Below the pieces are notes generated by a model, which worked only from the letters and a program-made list of their open reading frames with translations, did no database searches and was not told where the DNA came from. Positions 53,083 to 62,513 of a DNA stretch of 64,000 nucleotides are shown here, piece after piece. The DNA is from Verrucomicrobiota bacterium (GTDB lineage Bacteria; Verrucomicrobiota; Verrucomicrobiia; JADLBR01), in the NCBI GenBank assembly GCA_029560585.1, contig JAKQKQ010000261.1, forward strand, positions 1 to 64,000. The letters run 5' to 3'. Each line of letters opens with the position of its first letter. Within the stretch, counting starts at the first letter, position 1. A program made the translations under genes and the position numbers.

Positions 53083-54543
53083 GTGCAGAGCATTTCCGTG
53101 AGACGCCGTTTGACGATCGCCGTGTTTGCGGGGATCGCGGTGTCGATGGTGATCGGTGATCAGCGGTGCGTTGCCCTGCCGTGTCAGCCGAGACCGAATG
53201 TTCTGTTGCTTCTTGCCGATGACCAGAGGCCGGACACGATCGCCGCGCTGGGCAATCCGATCATCGGAACGCCGACGCTGGATCGGCTGGTTGCGGGGGG
53301 AGTTGCATTCACGAGGGCGATCTGCGCATATCCCCTGTGCCACCCGAGCCGCGCCGAGATCCTCAGTGGAATGACGGTTTTCCGAAATGGGGTGCAGGCG
53401 CGGGGCCGATTGGATGGTGGGGTGGTGGTGCTGCCCGAATTGCTTCGGCGGGCCGGTTATCGCACCTGTCACGTGGGAAAGTGGCACACGGCGGGCACAC
53501 CCGCCGAACGGGGATACGACACCGTCGAGGGCATGTTCGCCCCGGGTAAGATTCCCGCTGAGAAGCAGTTGGACGCAATGGGCCGCGAGGCGACTGGCTA
53601 TCGCGGTTGGATGTTTCGGGACGCGGCGGGAAAACCCATGCCCGAGAAGGGGGTTGGCCTGACGCCAGGCATCAGTGCCGAATTGGCGGACGCCGCGATC
53701 CGATTTCTGAACCACGAGAAGGAGGGCAACCGGCCGTTCTTCCTGCACGTCAATTTCACGGCACCGCACGATCCTCTGCTGTCACCGCCAGGGTTCAAGG
53801 GCAGGTATGATCCCGCGCGCATGCCGGCGCCGAAGAACTTTCTGCCCGAGCATCCGTTCGATCACGGGAATCTGCGAGGGCGCGACGAATTGCTCTGGCC
53901 ATGGCCACGGACGGAACAGGATGTCCGCGAGGAACTGGCGCTGTATTACGCGGAAATCTCATATCTCGATGAGCAGATCGGGCGAATCCTCGATGCGCTG
54001 GACGCCACGGGCCAGGCGGATCGAACCGTGGTTATTTTTACCAGCGACAATGGGTTGGCGATCGGCAGCCACGGCCTTCGCGGGAAACAGAACATGTACG
54101 AGCATTCGATCGGCGTGCCCCTTGTGATACGGGGGCCCCGCATGGCCCGTGGCTTTCGGAGTTCGGCGCAGTGCTATCTGCGAGATCTCTTTCCGACGAT
54201 TTGCGATTTGGCCGGTGTGCCGGCACCGGCGGGAATCCAATCGGATAGCCTGGTGCCGATCCTTCGTGGGGAGAACCAGTCCCCCCGCCAGTTCGTTGTC
54301 GGTTATTTTGGCGATGCCCAACGCATGATCCGAACGGACCAATGGAAGCTGATCCGCTACCCGAAGATTCGCAGAGAGCAACTCTTCGACATTCTGGCGG
54401 ATCCATCGGAGATGCACGACCTCTCGGCGGACCCGGCGCAAGCCGCGTTGATCTCACGGTTGCGCGGCGACTTGGGGGCGTGGTTGGCCCGGCACGGTGA
54501 TCCTTTGAATCCGGAGGGGCGTGGCGATAACGTGGGGAGGTGA
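53083..54543 (+). CDS. Secreted sulfatase
   Basis: 486 residues, GTG start 53083, signal peptide. NVLLLLADDQRPD, Cys86 in LCHPSRAEILSGM (formylglycine site), GKWHTAGT, and VVIFTSDNGLAIGSHGLRGK. Resembles iduronate-2-sulfatase-type members. Its stop overlaps the next ATG (TGATG). Confidence 0.92.
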   Translation: MQSISVRRRLTIAVFAGIAVSMVIGDQRCVALPCQPRPNVLLLLADDQRPDTIAALGNPIIGTPTLDRLVAGGVAFTRAICAYPLCHPSRAEILSGMTVFRNGVQARGRLDGGVVVLPELLRRAGYRTCHVGKWHTAGTPAERGYDTVEGMFAPGKIPAEKQLDAMGREATGYRGWMFRDAAGKPMPEKGVGLTPGISAELADAAIRFLNHEKEGNRPFFLHVNFTAPHDPLLSPPGFKGRYDPARMPAPKNFLPEHPFDHGNLRGRDELLWPWPRTEQDVREELALYYAEISYLDEQIGRILDALDATGQADRTVVIFTSDNGLAIGSHGLRGKQNMYEHSIGVPLVIRGPRMARGFRSSAQCYLRDLFPTICDLAGVPAPAGIQSDSLVPILRGENQSPRQFVVGYFGDAQRMIRTDQWKLIRYPKIRREQLFDILADPSEMHDLSADPAQAALISRLRGDLGAWLARHGDPLNPEGRGDNVGR

Positions 54544-55739
54544 TGAAGATGCATGGACGCAGAAATTTTCTCCGCCGGGTGGGCGCGGTGGGAGCGGGGT
54601 GTCTCATGGGTGCCACCGCGGGCGGAGCGTCGGCGTCGGCTGCCGCGAGGCTCGTGGAAAAGCAGCGGCCGACCCGCCTGGCGAAACTGCCCAAGGAATT
54701 TCTCTCGCGGGTGGGCGCCACGCACGTCGGCGGCAAGTATCACCTGACGGACAAACCGTTTCTCATCGAGGGCGCAGAGAAGCTGATCGAATTGGGCACG
54801 CGGCTCGGGAAGTTCTGGTTCAATCCGGCGGGGATCGCTACGGGCTATCCCTTCAACAGCCGGTGGGGCCAGCACCGGACACTGGTGGACTTGGCGAAGT
54901 CGGAATATTTCTCGCGGGTCTTCTCGATGCCATTCGAGACTATCTTCCTGGAGTCGAGCGCGCCATCGGAGGATGGCTGGCAGAAAGAGCAGCCCGATGG
55001 GTTTTACGACGCAGTCGCGGCCGAGTATCACGACGTCACGGCCTTCTTCTACCGGCAATTCCGGGATCGCCCGCTGACGATCGTCTTGCAGCATTGGGAG
55101 GGGGATTGGCTGTTGCGCGGGAGCAACAAGAAATGGGTGCCGCCGTCACCCGATTGGCCGAATAGGGTCGAGCGTATGGTCCGGTGGTTGGAGGCCAGGC
55201 AGGCCGGAGTCAGTCGGGCGCGCATGGCTTTCGGCGTCGGTGCAAAATGTCGCGTCGGGCATGCGGCCGAAGTCAATCGTGTCATGGATATCCACAAGGG
55301 GCTGCCGACTGTAACCGACAAGGTGCTTCCGGGGGTCGAACTGGATCTCGTGTCCTACAGCGCCTACGATGGCATGCGGGATGGGATCACTCTCTACAAT
55401 TGCATCCAGACGATCAGGGAGCACGCGCGCACGGGGTCGCTCTTCGGCAAGGGAGCCGTCTGCCTCGGCGAGATTGGGATCCCCGAGAATGAGAATCAGG
55501 GGCGCTTGGCCGAACGGTGGGACGAGCTGATGGGTGCGGCCCTGGCCGCGAACGCGCTATACGTTATCCATTGGGAGTTGTACTGCAACGAACCGAACCC
55601 GAAGGCACAGCCGCCGCCGACGCCACCGATCAAGCGCATTTCCGATGCCCGAGGATTTTGGCTCGTGCGGCCAGATGGTTCGCTGAGCGAAAGCGGCAAA
55701 TATTTTCGGGACCTGTGGCAGCGGGCGGCTAGGGCATGA
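54543..55739 (+). CDS. Tat-exported TIM-barrel glycosidase-like protein
   Basis: 398 residues; MKMHGRRNFLRRVGAVGAGC is a Tat signal and GGGGAGG precedes the ATG. Barrel segments with a possible acid/base in LQHWEGDWLLRG and nucleophile in CLGEIGIPENEN, plus VSYSAYDGMR: typical of clan GH-A families such as GH5/GH39, but no family signature is complete. Last gene of the esterase-sulfatase unit. Confidence 0.7.
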   Translation: MKMHGRRNFLRRVGAVGAGCLMGATAGGASASAAARLVEKQRPTRLAKLPKEFLSRVGATHVGGKYHLTDKPFLIEGAEKLIELGTRLGKFWFNPAGIATGYPFNSRWGQHRTLVDLAKSEYFSRVFSMPFETIFLESSAPSEDGWQKEQPDGFYDAVAAEYHDVTAFFYRQFRDRPLTIVLQHWEGDWLLRGSNKKWVPPSPDWPNRVERMVRWLEARQAGVSRARMAFGVGAKCRVGHAAEVNRVMDIHKGLPTVTDKVLPGVELDLVSYSAYDGMRDGITLYNCIQTIREHARTGSLFGKGAVCLGEIGIPENENQGRLAERWDELMGAALAANALYVIHWELYCNEPNPKAQPPPTPPIKRISDARGFWLVRPDGSLSESGKYFRDLWQRAARA

Positions 55740-55801
55740 TAGCCGCGGGCCGTTTGAGTGTGGCGGAACCGATCCCAGCGGCGCTATCCCGAAGCCTCAG
55801 A

Positions 55802-56767
55802 CTACCCCCAGAGGTCGGTGCTCAAGTATTTCAATCCTGAGTCACTGAGTAGGACGACGATGGTCTTCCCCTTCAGTTCGTCCTGCAGCAGGTTCAAAGC
55901 GGCGGCGACGTTCGCGCCTGAGGAGAATCCCGCGAAGAGGCCCTCTTCTTTCGCCAGCCGACGCGCGGCCGCGCGGGCCTCCTCATCTGTGACGGTCAAA
56001 TAGCGGTCCACGAGATCGGGGCGGAGCAGCGGGAGATGGGGCATGGAGTAGCCGCCGCCCTGGATGCGATGACCGGGTTGAGTGACGGATTGGCCCGCGA
56101 GGGCGGCGGCGCCGGCGGGTTCCACGAGAAAGCAGCGTATCGACGGGTCATTCTCCTTGAATGCCGCGGCACATCCGGCGAAGGAACCGCCCGTGCCCAC
56201 GAAGTCGCAGAACGCATCGAATCTTCCGGCCGTTTGCCTGAGGATCTCCTGGGCCGTGTTCAGGTAGTGGGCACGGAAATTGCCCTCGTGACGGAATTGA
56301 TCGGCGCGGAAAGCGCCGCGCGCCGCGACGATTTTGGCGGTTTCGCGTTCGACGCGTTCCAGGTCATCGCCCGAAACCTGTCCCGGCGTCGATCCCGGGG
56401 CTTGGTCGACCAGCACGACCTCGGCGCCGAGCGCGGCCATCATGCGTGCCCGCTCCATCGAGTTGCCCTTGGACATGACCGCGACAAACGGATATCCCCT
56501 GATGCCGCAGACGATGGCGAGGCCGGTGCCGGTGTTGCCGCTGGTGAGTTCGACGACTGTCTGGCCGGGCCTGAGGGCGCCCTGTGATTCTGCATCTTTG
56601 ATAATCTGGAGGGCAATGCGGTCCTTTTTGGATAGGCCGGGATTGAGATATTCGAGTTTTGCCAGGATGCGGCCATCGATGCCACGGGTGAGGCGCGCGA
56701 GTTCGACGAGAGGCGTATCGCCGATGGCCTCGATGGCCGATGACAGGGTACGGGAGGAGCGTCTCAT
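55802..56767 (-). CDS. cysK: Cysteine synthase
   Basis: 321 residues, PLP fold type II. Lys48 in NPGLSKKDRIA (usual NPGGSIKDR), SGNTGTGLAIV, VGTGGSFAGC, and LFAGFSSGANVAA. Makes cysteine from O-acetylserine and sulfide; cystathionine-beta-synthase-like roles are also possible. Five bases after the double-GNAT gene. Confidence 0.9.
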   Translation of the reverse strand: MRRSSRTLSSAIEAIGDTPLVELARLTRGIDGRILAKLEYLNPGLSKKDRIALQIIKDAESQGALRPGQTVVELTSGNTGTGLAIVCGIRGYPFVAVMSKGNSMERARMMAALGAEVVLVDQAPGSTPGQVSGDDLERVERETAKIVAARGAFRADQFRHEGNFRAHYLNTAQEILRQTAGRFDAFCDFVGTGGSFAGCAAAFKENDPSIRCFLVEPAGAAALAGQSVTQPGHRIQGGGYSMPHLPLLRPDLVDRYLTVTDEEARAAARRLAKEEGLFAGFSSGANVAAALNLLQDELKGKTIVVLLSDSGLKYLSTDLWG

Positions 56768-56772
56768 GGGAC

Positions 56773-57615
56773 CTATCCTTTTTCCGGGCCAGAACTGGCC
56801 CAGATCTGGTCGGGCCGGTCTTTAACTGGAAGACCGAGGTGCATGCGCAAGAAGTGTCTTTGGAAATCGAGGCCTTGCGAGAGTGCCCAATCCATGGCGT
56901 TGCGATTGCCGACGGGAACGTCCACGAATATGGCGTGGCCGCCGCATTGGCCGAGTGCCCAGTCAAGCAGTGCGACACCGTCCGATGGTTCGGTGGCGAT
57001 CGCCGGACCCAGGGTCGCGGCGTGGGAACCTGGGCGCCACATGACATATCCCGTGACCCTTCGGTCCCTTTGGGTGAGGCCGGTGCGCTCAGGTGCCTCG
57101 CTCACCAGGCGCGCCAGCAATCGGTCTCTTTGGGTGCCAGTGGTTGCGGTATCCAGCCGGAGGAGGGCGGGTATGTTGGGCCCCTTGACGCGCAGGATGG
57201 CGGGATCGGCTTGCCGTGGGGCGTGGGTGGTTCCCTGCATCCGCGCCAATTCGTAGTCGGCGACAAAACCCAGGCGCTCGTACACCGGCTTTCCCAGGGG
57301 GGTGGCATCCAGACGGATCGTGCGCGCGCCCCGGGTCAAGAGATCGGTGACGGCATGTTCCACGAGACGCGTGCCAATGCCCCGGTTGCGCGCGGATTCA
57401 TCCACCAGCACCATCGCGATCCACCCGACGGTGCCGAGGAGGCATGTGGTGGTCGTTGCGACGGGACGCCCATCCCATTCGGCGATGAAGCAGCCCTTGG
57501 GTTCCAGGTCCAGGAATCGGCGCCAATCGGCCTCTGTCTGGTTCCATCGGGCCTGGTCCTTGAGGCGGAGCCCGAGTTCAACGTCTTGGGGCGCCATGGC
57601 GCGGACGCGGATCAT
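56773..57615 (-). CDS. Double-domain GNAT acetyltransferase
   Basis: 280 residues: N-terminal GNAT domain with VDESARNRGIGTRLVEHA (acetyl-CoA loop) and PVYERLGFVADYEL; the C-terminal half (RVTGYVMWRPGSHAATLGP ... RNAMDWALSQGLDFQ) is an Acetyltransf_18-like second domain. Precedes cysK on the same strand by five bases. Substrate unknown. Confidence 0.88.
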   Translation of the reverse strand: MIRVRAMAPQDVELGLRLKDQARWNQTEADWRRFLDLEPKGCFIAEWDGRPVATTTTCLLGTVGWIAMVLVDESARNRGIGTRLVEHAVTDLLTRGARTIRLDATPLGKPVYERLGFVADYELARMQGTTHAPRQADPAILRVKGPNIPALLRLDTATTGTQRDRLLARLVSEAPERTGLTQRDRRVTGYVMWRPGSHAATLGPAIATEPSDGVALLDWALGQCGGHAIFVDVPVGNRNAMDWALSQGLDFQRHFLRMHLGLPVKDRPDQIWASSGPEKG

Positions 57616-57716
57616 AGGGGGAGAATAGGAGGAGATCGCGGCGTGGTCGAGCGCGGGCGAGGGGTGGCGTGCGTGCGGCTACAGGCCGTGGCGGTTTCTT
57701 GAATTGGCCGATGCGC

Positions 57717-60700
57717 TCACGGCCCGACTTTCTGTGCCCGATAGAACCGCTTGGGGAGAAGGGCCGCGCCGGGATCGGTGAGGGTGATGGATGCGCCGAT
57801 GGCGGTCACCGGATCGCCGAGGCCATGCCACGTGAGGAGATCCTCGCTCCAGAAAACCTGGTATTGGTTTGCGGCGACCGTATCGACCTGGATTTGCAGA
57901 TCATCGCCCGCGACATACACGCGCAGGCGGAGGGCGTCCGCATGGGATTGCGGATTGGTGCCATCCTGAAATTCCTGGAGGTTCGTGCGCCCATCACCAT
58001 CCGGGTCGTCATCGGCGTCTGCCGGGGAGTTTGGATTGAGGCCATTCGACGTCTCGTAATCGTCGGGAATGCCGTCGAGGTCGGAGTCGCCATCGATGAT
58101 AGTGACCGTGCCTGACGTGGCCGATCCGAGCCGCGTATTGCCGCCGGCGTTGGATAGCGTGATCTGGATGGTTTCGGGGGATTCCAGCGCACCGTCATTC
58201 AGGATGGGCACGGCGAACGATTTTGTGATCTCGCCCGGCGAGAAGGTGAGGGTGCCGGAGGCGGCGGTGTAATCGGTGCCCGCCGTGGCCGAGCCGTTGG
58301 AGGTGGCATATTGGACCGTGCCGGTGCCCTCGCGGCCGCCAGTGCGCATCACCTGCACGGCGGCCGTGCCAGCGGATTCGCCCACGACCGCGTTGGTCGA
58401 GATGAGAAAGACATTGTCGGTGCAGTCGGCCATGGTGAAATCGAGCCGCCAGCCGGAGATGGAGCCGCTGTAACCGGCGAAGAAGTCTTTCACGTAGAGG
58501 CGCCAGGAACCGTTGGGCGGCACACCGCAGAATTCGCCAAGGCTGTAGGCGGGCTCGTCTGCCGGCAGGTTGGGGAATCCGCTGGTCGAATAATGGTTGA
58601 TGGTCCGATAGGAGCCGGACGGGGAGCTCCCCACGCTCGGGAAAAGGGCTGCGGCATCATCATCGAAGGTGTAGGTCTGGCTCGAGACCGCGGTGGCCGT
58701 CGCGTCATCGAAGAGGACGATGTGGAGTTGCCCGGCGCCATCGAGGATGACGCCAATATCGTTGGGACGCGTGTGGCTGAAGCCCGTTAGCCGCGCGGTG
58801 GTGCGATGGACTCGGCCGGTAAGCCCAGAGACGGAGATACTGGAAGGGTAGGGGCTGGCGGTGTTGTTGTCGCGGATGATCAGGGAACTGCCGGAGAATG
58901 AGTTGCTGGAGAGCTTGCCCAAGGGCAGCGCGTAGGTGGCGTATCCGACGAATTGGCCCGAGGCGTCGATGCGCAGGGTCGGCGTCGCGCTGGAACCGGA
59001 GGTGCCGCCGCAGCGAAATGCAAAGGGTCGGGTCGTGGGGCCGGCCCCGGGCGCCAGCGAGCCATACGATTGGGGGGCGCCGGCCTCGCTCACGCCGCCG
59101 AATTGGAGGAGCGTGGCCGTGAGATTGCTCACTGTGGCGTTTCCGATATTCCGCAATGGAAAATCGAAGGTGACCAATTCGCCGGGATCGGCAACGCCGT
59201 TGGTGGGGAGATTGGCTTCGGACAGGAGGGTCGGCCGTGAGGTGGCGAAGTCAGGTCCCGCTATGGTGGAGCCGTGGAGGCGCACGGTCAGGGCGTTGAG
59301 TTTGCCCGTGTCTCCATATGCGCGGTCGGCGATGTTGGCCGTCCACGTTCCGGCGGCGTTTTCGCCCCAGTGTCGGACTGACGTGAACGTCCAGCCGTTG
59401 TAGTTGGCCCCTCCATCAGAGTGCTGTGTCATGAGCTGGCTGCGCATGCCGCTGGGCGACGTCAATATGACCTCGAGATCGCCACGGAAGGGATGGGTGG
59501 CGGTGAGGGTGACCGCAACGCGCTCGACACGGAGGTTCGTCGCAGCACCGAAATCGAACGAGCGCGTGATGCCCGTGGCGCTGTCATCGGGGATGCTGAC
59601 GTTGAGCCCGGTCTGTGAGATGGCGGCGTTGGTATATGGGCCAAGATTTGCCCAGGTTTGGGCCATGGTGACGGCGGCGTATGCGTCCACGATCCCGGCC
59701 CCGTACTTGTGGTTGAAAAACAGGCCGGCGCCGTTTGTGGCCCAATCGAGGTCGCCGATGTGTGGCCGGCGGGCGGTGCGCACCAGAATCTCCTGCACAT
59801 CGCGCCATCCGAGATTCGTGTTGGCCTGGAGCATGAGCGCGCAAACGCCCGCGACGAGGGGCGAGGCGGAGGATGTGCCGCCGAAGTTGGTGCTGTAGTC
59901 GGATGAGGAGGCACCGTTGCTGCCGAGAAGGTCGGTGGTGGTGATGCCATCGTTCTGGAATCCGCCGCTGGATGGTGCGCTGACCAGGATGTTTGCCCCG
60001 GGTTCGCTGTACCAGCTCCGGAATCCGCTTTCGCCCACGGCAGACACGGCGATAACGTGGATCGAGTTTGCGTAGCCATCGGCGTTGGAGTCGTCGTGTG
60101 ACGCGAGGCCATTTCCGGCGGCGAAGACATAGATGGTGCCGCGACCACCCCTGCCGGTCGTGGTTCCGTCCAGCAATGCGGCCGAGGCGAGGGCGTCGGG
60201 GCCATCGAGGGATGCGCCGTCGTCCGGTGCGCCCCAGCTGTTGTTCTTGACCTGGATAACGTCATTCCGGTGGGTGAACGCGTCGGCCTCGTCCTGGTCC
60301 GTCTGGGAATCGCTGAGGAGGCGGAGGCCGGTCAGGGTGGCGTCGAATGCGACCCCGGCGACGCCGACGCCGTTGCTGCCTCGGGCGGCGGCCACGCCGG
60401 CAACCTGGGTGCCGTGGGTGTCCGAGGAGAGCGATCCGGGGGCGGCGTCCTCATCGTTGTCGATAAAGTCGTGATCGATCCCGGTGTCGTAATTGGGGCT
60501 CAGATCGGGATGCGTGTGCTGGACCCCATCATCCACGATGCCGATGGTGATTCCGGTTCCCCGGAAGCTGTCCCATGCGGGGGTCACGTTTGCGTCCATC
60601 CAGAGCGCGCCACCGGTCTGCGTGGTGTTTCGGAGGTGCCACTGGCTTGGGAAAAGGGGGTCGTTGGGGGCGAGCTTTTTCTGACGTGGATGAGCGAGTT

Positions 60701-61223
60701 GCACGTCGGCGGTCTTCACTCCGGGCAGTAGTCGAAGAGCTTCCATGGCCGCGAGCGCGGCCTCGGGTGAGGGGGCTTCGAAGACCGCATGTTTGGGTGC
60801 GTACGGGGGTAGGGCGATGAGCCTGAGTCCGGCCGAAGTGGCCATCTGGGTGGCCAGGGCCGGGTTATCGAGCTCGGCGGTGATCCGACGCGTAATGAAG
60901 CGGCGGGCGAGATCGGATACTTCCTTGCCCGATTCTCGGGCGATGGGTTCGACTTCGTCCGCGGTTCCGAGGCGCGTGGTCCTTTCGGTCTGGATCATGC
61001 GCGCGAGTTCGGGCGCATTGGCGGCGCGGACGGCCGCATGGGTGCGGTGGCCGCCACGGCGGATTCCGATCTCGTCCAGCGCGATCGCGAAACTGCGGCG
61101 CATGCCGCCATCCGAAATATCATACCGGGGTCTCAATTCCGGCCGAGGGCCCACTTGGCCCGTCGCCAGGCCCGGGAGGACCGCGGCGAGAGCGATTGTC
61201 GCGATGTATCGGGTGTTGCTCAT
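57717..61223 (-). CDS. Secreted furin/kexin-like subtilase with P-domains and Calx-beta
   Basis: 1168 residues from ATG 61223 (signal IATIALAAVLPGLATG). Prodomain to ~190; S8 catalytic triad Asp231 (GIVDDGVQHTHPDL), His270 (SDTHGTQVAGVAAA), Ser451 (FGGTSSASPLVAG) and oxyanion Asn371 (FAAGNGLASHDD), the last in a kexin-like setting. Then a P/Homo-B domain (HPFRGDLEVILTSPSG, NAAGTWTANIADRAYGD), a second P-like domain, a Calx-beta domain (SAGTAAVQVMRTGG...), and a tail with DDPDGDGRTNLQEFQDG and YQVFWSEDLLTWHGLG ending near FYRAQKV. The open frame continues upstream to 61613 but lacks signal character. An outer-surface protease. Confidence 0.92.
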   Translation of the reverse strand: MSNTRYIATIALAAVLPGLATGQVGPRPELRPRYDISDGGMRRSFAIALDEIGIRRGGHRTHAAVRAANAPELARMIQTERTTRLGTADEVEPIARESGKEVSDLARRFITRRITAELDNPALATQMATSAGLRLIALPPYAPKHAVFEAPSPEAALAAMEALRLLPGVKTADVQLAHPRQKKLAPNDPLFPSQWHLRNTTQTGGALWMDANVTPAWDSFRGTGITIGIVDDGVQHTHPDLSPNYDTGIDHDFIDNDEDAAPGSLSSDTHGTQVAGVAAARGSNGVGVAGVAFDATLTGLRLLSDSQTDQDEADAFTHRNDVIQVKNNSWGAPDDGASLDGPDALASAALLDGTTTGRGGRGTIYVFAAGNGLASHDDSNADGYANSIHVIAVSAVGESGFRSWYSEPGANILVSAPSSGGFQNDGITTTDLLGSNGASSSDYSTNFGGTSSASPLVAGVCALMLQANTNLGWRDVQEILVRTARRPHIGDLDWATNGAGLFFNHKYGAGIVDAYAAVTMAQTWANLGPYTNAAISQTGLNVSIPDDSATGITRSFDFGAATNLRVERVAVTLTATHPFRGDLEVILTSPSGMRSQLMTQHSDGGANYNGWTFTSVRHWGENAAGTWTANIADRAYGDTGKLNALTVRLHGSTIAGPDFATSRPTLLSEANLPTNGVADPGELVTFDFPLRNIGNATVSNLTATLLQFGGVSEAGAPQSYGSLAPGAGPTTRPFAFRCGGTSGSSATPTLRIDASGQFVGYATYALPLGKLSSNSFSGSSLIIRDNNTASPYPSSISVSGLTGRVHRTTARLTGFSHTRPNDIGVILDGAGQLHIVLFDDATATAVSSQTYTFDDDAAALFPSVGSSPSGSYRTINHYSTSGFPNLPADEPAYSLGEFCGVPPNGSWRLYVKDFFAGYSGSISGWRLDFTMADCTDNVFLISTNAVVGESAGTAAVQVMRTGGREGTGTVQYATSNGSATAGTDYTAASGTLTFSPGEITKSFAVPILNDGALESPETIQITLSNAGGNTRLGSATSGTVTIIDGDSDLDGIPDDYETSNGLNPNSPADADDDPDGDGRTNLQEFQDGTNPQSHADALRLRVYVAGDDLQIQVDTVAANQYQVFWSEDLLTWHGLGDPVTAIGASITLTDPGAALLPKRFYRAQKVGP

Positions 61224-61322
61224 CCTGTGCCGGTGCACGATACTACATTGTCTGGGGCGGCACGACCGACCCATCGGCCGGAGTTTAGCAGGGAGAAGTG
61301 TAGGGCGGCGAATTAAGATTTC

Positions 61323-62441
61323 ATGGCCATCCCGATGGGGGTTTGCCGCGGGCTGAGGAGGCTGACTGTCGCACCGCTTGCTACGATGACACGCGCAGAG
61401 GAGATACCGTTGGTCCCGGAAGGGGCGTTCGCGGAGGAGGTTCCGCCATCGGCGGAGCGGTGGGAAGATCGAAAGCGGGCCATCCGCGCGACCCTCTGGG
61501 AGCTTTTTTGGGATTTGCCGCCCCAGAGGACGCCAGCGGCGGTGGTGGATCGGAGTGAGCGGCGGGAGGGCTATCGGCTGGAGCATATCACTTTTGGCAA
61601 TGGTGTCGGCCACACCGTGTTCGGGTATGCGATGATCCCCGATGATCGTGGGCGGCGGGCTCCGGCGGTCCTATACCATCATTATCACGGTGGGCGGTAC
61701 GCGAACGGCAAGGAGGAGGCGCTCGACCGAACAGCGTTCGACAAATACGGCAACCTCGGCTTTGCCCCGGCAGAGCGGCTGGCCCAGATGGGGTATGTTG
61801 TTGTGGCGATAGACGCCTATGCCTTCGGAGAGCGGCGATGGCAGGGACCCGCGGGCAAGAAAGAGGAGGGCCGGCAGACCGAATGGGCATTGGCCAAGAC
61901 GTTCCTCTGGGCGGGCCGGAACCTGTGGGCCATGATGGTGCTCGACGACATCCTCGCGCTGAACTATCTCTGCGGTCGGCCCGAGGTGGATCCGGACCGT
62001 GTCGCGTGCATGGGGATGTCGATGGGCGCGACCCGTTCGTGGTGGCTGGCGGCGATGGACGACCGGATCAAGGCTTGCGTGAGTGTCTCTTGCCTTACGC
62101 GGTACCAGAATCTCATCGCCGCGGGCGCCGTGAACCAGCACGGCTTCTACTACTTTGTTCCGGGAATGCTGCGCCGAGGCATCGATGCGGAGGCCGTGAT
62201 AGGCTGCATCGCCCCGCGGGCACATCTCACGCTTTCTGGCGACGAAGATGCGGGATCCCCCGTCGATGGCATTCGGATGATCAACGCGTTCCAGGAACGG
62301 ATCTACGGCCTGTATGGCAGGGGCGACTGCTTCCGCGGCATCGTGTATGAGAAGACCGGCCATGTTTGGAGCCCCGCAATGTGGGATGAGACCATCGCTT
62401 GGCTGAAGAGGCACATCGGGGAGCCGGAGAAGGGACGCTGA
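61323..62441 (+). CDS. Alpha/beta-hydrolase (dienelactone-hydrolase/acetylxylan-esterase-like)
   Basis: 372 residues from ATG 61323, or 351 from ATG 61386. YHHYHGGRY, YVVVAIDAYAFGERRW, elbow GMSMGATRSWW with Ser, Asp in LSGDEDAGSP, His in KTGHVWSP. Similar in pattern to the active half of the tandem hydrolase at 25987. No obvious signal peptide; probably cytoplasmic carbohydrate esterase. Confidence 0.82.
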   Translation: MAIPMGVCRGLRRLTVAPLATMTRAEEIPLVPEGAFAEEVPPSAERWEDRKRAIRATLWELFWDLPPQRTPAAVVDRSERREGYRLEHITFGNGVGHTVFGYAMIPDDRGRRAPAVLYHHYHGGRYANGKEEALDRTAFDKYGNLGFAPAERLAQMGYVVVAIDAYAFGERRWQGPAGKKEEGRQTEWALAKTFLWAGRNLWAMMVLDDILALNYLCGRPEVDPDRVACMGMSMGATRSWWLAAMDDRIKACVSVSCLTRYQNLIAAGAVNQHGFYYFVPGMLRRGIDAEAVIGCIAPRAHLTLSGDEDAGSPVDGIRMINAFQERIYGLYGRGDCFRGIVYEKTGHVWSPAMWDETIAWLKRHIGEPEKGR

Positions 62442-62513
62442 TGCCGCGCGCCGATCGCGCGATAAGTAAATTGCGCTTTGACGATCCCGAATCATAAGGC
62501 AAAATTGATATTG

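Noticed and set aside
61224-61613. N-terminal extension of the subtilase
   Set aside because: The added 130 residues are Arg/Pro-rich and precede a good signal peptide at ATG 61223; they overlap the opposite-strand hydrolase gene.
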